A stretch of 64,000 bases of DNA from Cylicocyclus nassatus (lineage: Eukaryota; Nematoda; Chromadorea; Rhabditida; Strongylidae). The stretch is taken from NCBI GenBank assembly GCA_958299035.1, contig CATQJL010000316.1:11254347-11318346 (forward strand), given 5' to 3'. The notes below the pieces were generated by a model. That model had not been told where the DNA came from, ran no database searches, and saw only the letters and a program-made list of their open reading frames with translations. Every line of letters starts with the position of its first letter. Position 1 is the stretch's first letter. The position numbers were made by a program, and so were the translations under genes. Shown piece by piece: positions 58,852 through 64,000 of this stretch.

Positions 58852-60062
58852 GATGAACAACGGTAAATCTTATAATAAGGATCTATTTGTAGACGTTCTG
58901 GTGGGCGACAATGGCGACTTGGTCTGGTTGATGTCGGTGGCGTAGACGAGGTGGCTTGGTGTTCAACAGCATCCATACCATTGTTACGTCGGCCTTCGTC
59001 GGAGATGGACTGTGTTAAGTCATGATGTCGATCCCTACTTGCAGCGCGGCGCATCTAGTTCGCATGACGTCTCCATAACTGTCCATCTTCCGTAAGCACG
59101 TCATAGAGCGCTTCTCCATAGCGTTTCTTCACTCGTGCTGGAATCCATTTTTCACATCCAGAGCGAAAATCACGTACCCACACGGCTTCTTCTGGCTGGT
59201 ACGCTTTCCTTCGTGTTCCATGGTGGCGGTTAAACTGCTTCTCCATGGTTTCGTTGCCCATCTTTCCTTCTTCTTTGGAATCTTCATTCAACAGCGACAG
59301 CGGTGTCCTCATCTGACGTCCCAGCATCAATTCGGCAGGTGATCGTTGTCCTGGAGCAGTTGTACAAGGCGTTCGTCGATACGACTGCAGGAACTCGGCA
59401 AGCTTCTCTGTCGTTCCTCCCTCCTTAAATTTCTGGAAGGTTCTCTTGAAGATATCCACAAACCTTTCCGCTTGTCCATTTGATTGTGGATGGAATGGGG
59501 GCGAACGCATGTGCTGGATTCCTCGCTCTTCACAAAAGTTTTGAAACTCCTTTGCTGTGAACTGTGTTCCGTTGTCCGACACGATTACTCGTGGATTTCC
59601 GAAACGAGCGAATAGCAGTCTAAGTTCCTTCAAAGTTGCGGCCGTCAACGATGACAACATTTCCAGCACTTCCGGCCATTTCGAGTACGCATCGACTACG
59701 ACAAGATACATCTTTCTATTTAGTGGTCCTGCATAGTCAATGTGGATTCGATTCCATGGCTTTTCTTCCATTTTCCATGAATGCAGAACAGTCTTCACTG
59801 GCATCTTGGCTGCTTCTTGACATTCCCTACAGCTGAGTCTTCGATGTCTCTGTTGATGCCCATCCAGTATGCGAATCCTCTCGCGAGCATCTTCATCCTT
59901 GTCATTCCAAGGTGTCCCTCGTGTAAGTGCTTCAAAACCACTTGTCGCAGCGAGGCTGGAATAACTATTCTGTGGCCAAAGTACAAACATCCATTTTGCA
60001 CCGATAAACTCTCGTTCAGTGCTCTCCAGTCTCCGATGTCTCCTTTTGGCTTGGACGGCCAT
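58848..60062 (-). pseudogene. Ty3 integrase core and C-terminal region
   Basis: A 335-codon open frame (60062-59055) holds the integrase catalytic core: Asp in HIDYAGPL, Asp in IVSDNGTQF, and Glu in NGQAER, with 35 residues between the second Asp and the Glu (D-D35-E). The first ~60 residues are out of frame; the true N-terminal zinc-binding part is read in the neighbouring register (60292-59795), with the switch near the CRECQ motif. After RRHAN a stop intervenes, and 68 further codons in the same register (59054-58848) run to the polypurine tract, the expected end of pol. Integrase would insert the cDNA into host DNA; here it is broken. Confidence 0.88.
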
Positions 60063-60431
60063 GTTCCTGACTGTAGCGTTTGTATAACCTGCATGATGTT
60101 TTCGTCCTTGCGGGACTCCTCTTCAATCTTACTCCTGGTCACTGGTAGCGCTCGTACAGCCTCAGCTTGAACGGCTTGCACATCTTCTTCTATCTTCGCA
60201 ATTACGACGTCTTCGGTTTGAAATGGACGTGGAGGAATCAGTCGAGACAATGCATCCGCTTGTCCGAATTCGGTCGTCTTCTGGTACTCCAAATCGAAGT
60301 CGTATGCGAGAATAATAAGTTATCATCGTTGCAATCTGTTCGCTGTGTACACCGGTACCATCTTCTTCGGTCCAAAAATGTGCAGCAGCGGCTTGTGGTC
60401 GGTGAGCAGCCTGAATCGGCGTCCGTATATA
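59795..60431 (-). pseudogene. Ty3 RNase H end and integrase zinc-binding region
   Basis: Left of the mariner-type insertion the coding sequence resumes with LLTDHKPLLHIFGPKK (last catalytic Asp of RNase H) and YTANRLQR, then meets two adjacent stops at about 60320 in the same register. It continues with TTEFGQADALSRLI, a linker, and the HHCC-type domain (HEGHLGMTRMKMLARG). The register changes near 59850, separating the His pair from the CRECQ Cys pair. Confidence 0.85.
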
Positions 60432-61312
60432 TTAGGTTGTCCCGAAAGTTTTGTCGGTTTTTTCAAACCACTATAAAACCACGCACAATTAAGACTTGAA
60501 TGAGCTTCAACATGCATTCGATGCAGCTTCGCCTTCTCTTTCTTGTGGACACGTTCTCGAACCAAAACCCTTTATGCTTTTTCTGATAATTGCTAAAATT
60601 CTTCACCCGTCGTTTTTATGCGCTCAAAACTCGGCTAATTTTTTACAATTTCGTTTCAGGGTTCCGAAGAATTTTAAGTATGGTTTAAAAAGAGCAATTC
60701 TCGGACTATATGGCAGTATTTTTAGGTTCTCCTAATCTGCTGTTTTTAGCTCTAAAAAATTATTTCTTTGAAAGTCTCGATTTTTGGCAAAGTTGTGAAA
60801 CGCGCAACTGCAGCAAAAACATGAAAGCTTTCAAGGTTTTTGCGAATTGAAACTTGTTTGTTATTAAACATTATTTATGCAACATAACCAAGTTTGATTT
60901 GCTTCAAAAATCTGCTTTTTGGAATTTTCGGTACTTTTGCGTGCTAGACGTAATCAAAAAGCCGCGGTTTTTATTGAACAATTAATTATAACGGAATGGG
61001 TAAACGTGACCCATGTAATCTAAAATGGTTCAAATGTAGCCAAAGGTCTGCTCTACGTAACAGTTACCAGTGCTCTTTGAAAACATCAGGATAAAAATTT
61101 TTTAAATTCAGGAAAGATTTGGCGTTACTGATGGACTGCTCAAAAGCCATGGCGATAACATTGCAAAGACAGGATAGATCAGAGAGCAAACATAGCTATA
61201 AGAAAGAGGTTTAAAATCTGAGTCAAATGGTACCTAAGTCGTCCATGGAATGTTGTTGTGTGAGTTTTAGTGAGCGATGAAAAAAACGGACAAAACTTTC
61301 GGGACAACCTAA
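60432..61312. mobile_element. 881-bp mariner-type element inside the Ty3 RNase H region
   Basis: TTAGGTTGTCCCGAAAGTTT ends in inverted orientation, flanked by TA (60430-60431, 61313-61314). It is full-length relative to 9499-10625 but lacks the Helitron, so it shows the Helitron empty site. It splits the RNase H frame between FAVRKFHRY and the LLTDHKPL motif. No transposase is encoded. Confidence 0.92.
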
Positions 61313-62426
61313 TATATCGATGGAACTTACGCACTGCGAAAACCAGTGCAAGTCCTTCTTTTTCAATTTGTCCGTAATTTTTCTCGGCGGCTGTGAGGCT
61401 CCGGTTTGCATGGCAAATCGCCTTTTCCGATCCATCCGGCATCTTGTGTAAGATCACAGCTCCAATTCCGTAATCCGATGCGTCTGCAGCTACCACTATC
61501 TGCAAGCTAGGATCGAAATGTGTAAGAAGTAGGTCCGAGGCTAAAACTTCCTTAGCACGCTCGAATGCATTTTGGCATTCCTCTGTCCATTCGAACCTTG
61601 CGTCCTTTCTGAGCAACGCGTTCATGGGTGCACGAAGTTGACGCATCTCGGCCACAAATAATTCATAGTAGTTGATCATGCCCAGGAATGAACGAACATC
61701 CGCTATGTTCTTCGGCGCTGGCATTTGCTGTATGACCTCAATCTTCTTTGGGTCCGGCCGGCGTCCATTTTTGTCGATGATGCAACCTAAGTAACAAATC
61801 TGGGGCATCAGAAAGTTGCATTTCTCCAGCCTGACGTGAAATCCATAGTCCTTGATCCTCTTAAACAAGGCTTCCAAGTTTTGACGATGTTCTTCATAAC
61901 TCCTTCCTGTGATGATGATGTCATCAAGATAAGCGGCCACTCCATCAAGTCCGCTTATCATCGAATCCATTATTTGTTGAAATATGCCTGGAGCGGATTT
62001 TACTCCGAATGGCAATCGATTGTAGCGATACAATCCCTTGTGCGTATTGATAGTCAGCATCTCCTTCGATGCTTCTTCAACTTCCACTTGCAAATAAGCT
62101 TCGGCTAAGTCGAGTTGAGTGAAGAGCTGGCCTCCATTTAGTTTTGCGAACACTTCCTCCGCTGTGGGCAATGGGTGCTGATGCAATGCATCGTTTGATC
62201 CTGTCGAGAAGTCGGCACAAATACGGATTTTCCCGTTCTTCTTCTTGACAGCAACCACCGGTGCGGCCCATTCTGAGTGTTCGACCGGAGAAATAACTCC
62301 TTCGGCTACCAAGCGATCGATCTCGGCTTCCAATTCCGTACTGTCGCGTAATTCACCGGTCGCTTCTTCTTGAAAACTGGAACAGCATCGCTCTTCAAAA
62401 CTAGCCTTGCCTTGCTCTTCGTGCAT
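61313..62426 (-). pseudogene. Ty3 reverse transcriptase and first part of RNase H
   Basis: The longest frame in the window. It begins in the linker, then shows RT motifs in order: ICADFSTG, QLDLAEAYLQ (first catalytic Asp), NRLPFGVKSAPGIFQQ, AYLDDIIITG (YLDD active site, intact), YLGCIIDKNGRRPDP, and RSFLGMINYY of the thumb. RNase H starts with VVAADASDYG (Asp) and QIEKEGLALVFAV (Glu), then is cut by the 881-bp element; the apparent C-terminus of the frame is translated insertion. Motif wording is that of nematode Ty3 elements of the K02A2.6 type (from memory, not searched). Confidence 0.92.
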
Positions 62427-63527
62427 TTTCCCAGATCGCTGTTAAAGACTTCTGCATATCGCTCCTTCAAAGCGGCGACCACTTCGGCTCGAAATTTTTC
62501 TTCGCTAGTCACCTTCTTGCAGTGGTAGTTATCCTTCAGCTTCTTGTATGCCGGCAGCTGAATACACCACTCCAATCCCAGCAAGTTCAAGCCTTCGGTA
62601 ATGTAGCATGTGCCGTTTCCATGAACCATCCTTCCTGTAATGTCGATCTCTAACAGAGAAATCGGTTGAAAATTTACCGTAAATCTGCATCGGCGTTCCG
62701 TCTGCAGTTTTGACTGGCATGGCACACGTTTCCGAAACAGGGGCTCCCATCGTTTTTCAAGCTCTACGCGATATCAGGGTTAAGTCCGCGCCTGTATCCA
62801 ACTGGAGTTTGAGAGAGCATCTTTTGATTACGACGTCGAGATAAGTCCTCGCACTCTCGGCGTCGAAAGCGACCATATTCTTGCACTGTCTTTTGCGACC
62901 AAAGTCTTTTGCACTTGTCCTCCGTCGCTTCTTCCGACCAGTGCTGCCAGATTGAGGAGATTCTCGTCTGAAATGTGGCCCTCCGCATTTGAAGTAATTT
63001 ACCTTTTTCTTCCACACAGCATGGATGTCTCGCGTGCCTTCCATGTCTGTATTATCCATTTTCAGGGCAGTGAAATTTTCAAATTCCGCGACTAGGTCCT
63101 CGATTGTCAGCGGTGCTTCGTCCGTGTGAGCGTCCAGTCGACGAATCATCCGAAGGCGAACTTCCCTATGTGAGGGATCTGGAAGACCTGCTACGAATTG
63201 CAGCGTCTTCATCGCCGTGTAGTCGACCTCCTTAAGCCGGGCATCCTCGTCCATCCGCTTGATAGTGTTGGCGTACTCGCGAAACGGTACGTACGCTGAT
63301 GTAAGCGGCGGGCAGGTTATTTTTAGGCACTCATACCGTCTTCTGATGAGCGTCTTCTTGGAGGCGAACAGCTTCTGGAGATTCGCGACGGTGGTGTCGA
63401 AGTCCAAGTCGCTCGGTTGTGCAGGCAAAACCTCATCTGCATACTTCCGGTATGCTTCTTCATCCAGCTTCATGAGGATCAAGTCGCGCTTCTTCTGATC
63501 CGGAAGCTGGGAGTCGCGTATGACCAT
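62306..63527 (-). pseudogene. Ty3 gag C-terminal part, protease and RT linker
   Basis: 63527-62757 reads a capsid-like helical region (FREYANTIKRM, LQFVAGLPDPSHREVRLRM), then a remnant zinc knuckle (FKCGGPHFRRE) that lacks two of the CCHC ligands, then the protease active site QLDTGADLTLIS (DTG triad). A stop follows RRA; the frame resumes at MGAPVSETCAMPVKT (62750). Near 62640 the register changes into a second frame (LEIDITGR, LNLLGLEWCIQLP, with a GLEW variant of the protease C-terminal motif), which runs to 62306. Three breaks make it non-functional. Confidence 0.85.
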
Positions 63528-63843
63528 TTATGACCGGTCCGTACCTGTCGTACCAGTACGCAAAGGTGTTACCTGTCTCTTCGTCTGAGACGAATCTTTG
63601 CACGTCCTTGCTCAGTTGATCGTACTGATCCTTGCTGGCATCTTGGACGGCCCCCTGATTACTGGCCAGGGTCAAGATCAGCGTCCTCATTTGCTCTTGC
63701 TGAGCTTGCAGCTGCATCTGCACTTGTTCCTGCTGGGCTTGTATCTGGATCCGCACTTCTTCTTGTTGAAGTAGCATCTGCTCCATCATGACGTTAAAGA
63801 CCTTCTCCAGATCTGCATACCGTTCTTCTGCGACCTTCGGCAT
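63460..63843 (-). pseudogene. Ty3 gag N-terminal coiled coil
   Basis: From the ATG at 63843 (MPKVAEERYADLEKVF) a strongly heptad-like, Gln/Glu-rich coiled coil follows (repeats of QAQQEQ with VQMQL/VRIQI spacing), then QRFVSDEETGNTFAYWYDRY. A register change at about 63530 moves coding into the next frame (VIRDSQLPDQKKRDLIL). Coiled coils at the gag N-terminus are common and probably mediate multimerisation. Confidence 0.75.
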
Positions 63844-63853
63844 GGCTCCGCAG

Positions 63854-64000
63854 CTACAACGAGATTTCTTCCCTCTCGTCGATCGATTTCTCAAATAGAA
63901 CTTACCTGGAGAAGTTGTCCTTGAAGTTGATTGCAGGCTTCTTCTTCTCCTTGGTCGGCGATGGAGCTTCTTCTCGTCCTCGGTTGGTGGTGGAGCTCTT
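63854..64000 (-). CDS. Spliced-looking exon joined in phase upstream of gag
   Basis: Minus-strand 64000-63906 is open in one register (GREEAPSPTKEKKKPAINF, KDNFS) and ends at a consensus donor TCCAG|GTAAGT. A 52-bp intron (63905-63854) ends in TTGTAG, and the next base puts the reading frame into CGAMPKVAE, the gag start. Either the element has a spliced leader exon, or it lies in a host gene whose exon happens to join. Seen: splice signals and phase. Inferred: use of this splice. Confidence 0.4.

Larger units (their letters stand above)
58620..64000 (-). mobile_element. Decayed Ty3/gypsy LTR retrotransposon, 5' end beyond window
   Basis: Read right to left on the minus strand: gag-like coiled coil, degenerate zinc knuckle, aspartic protease, reverse transcriptase, RNase H, integrase, polypurine tract and 3' LTR. 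This order (RT before integrase) defines Ty3/gypsy. It is broken by several frameshifts and in-frame stops and by an 881-bp mariner-type insertion at 60432-61312, so it cannot be autonomous. The 5' LTR and primer-binding site are not in the window. Confidence 0.93.

Noticed and set aside
59781..60170. Plus-strand 129-codon frame
   Set aside because: Antisense shadow of the integrase/RNase H linker coding sequence on the minus strand.

Overview
This window looks like a repeat-rich piece of a metazoan nuclear genome, most likely a nematode. The evidence is very short introns (48 and 52 bp, GTAAGT...CAG) at the left edge, a Ty3-type LTR element, many mariner-type foldback elements with TA target duplications, hAT and PIF/Harbinger-like miniature elements, and Helitrons. 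The species cannot be named from the sequence. No rRNA, tRNA, CRISPR or bacterial-type operon was seen.

Layout. 1-2.3 kb (minus strand): exons of one or two host genes, open but interrupted by introns, so they are invisible as long ORFs. 2.5-6.97 kb: mariner-type relic, a foldback family and its tandem duplication, a second 1-kb foldback, and one possible small coding exon. 7-34.2 kb: two collinear, diverged copies of a segment of roughly 11-14 kb, differing mainly by elements inserted into one copy or the other; the empty paralogous sites date and delimit these insertions. 34.2-40.2 kb: a third, partial copy, interrupted by a hAT element and by a 3.3-kb composite element built of nested palindromes. 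41.1-47.7 kb: an intact small Helitron followed by a tandem array of 1532-bp units, each beginning with the Helitron 3' end. 47.7-58.6 kb: more dispersed repeats, two hAT miniature elements, a nested Harbinger-like element and a few possible exons. 58.6-64 kb (minus strand): a decayed Ty3/gypsy retrotransposon with 3' LTR, its RNase H region split by an 881-bp mariner-type element.

The most informative result is the stratigraphy. Two Helitrons, three mariner-type elements and a hAT element have empty paralogous sites inside this same window, so their exact ends can be read directly: Helitron TC...CTAG between A and T, mariner-type at TA, hAT with 8-bp duplications. The 881-bp element is the same length in both copies once a 246-bp Helitron is subtracted from one of them.

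No convincing new multi-gene system was found. The unusual features are structural: Helitrons with internal inverted arms, a Helitron-end-anchored tandem array whose two junction types fall at the same palindrome, and very large palindromes.
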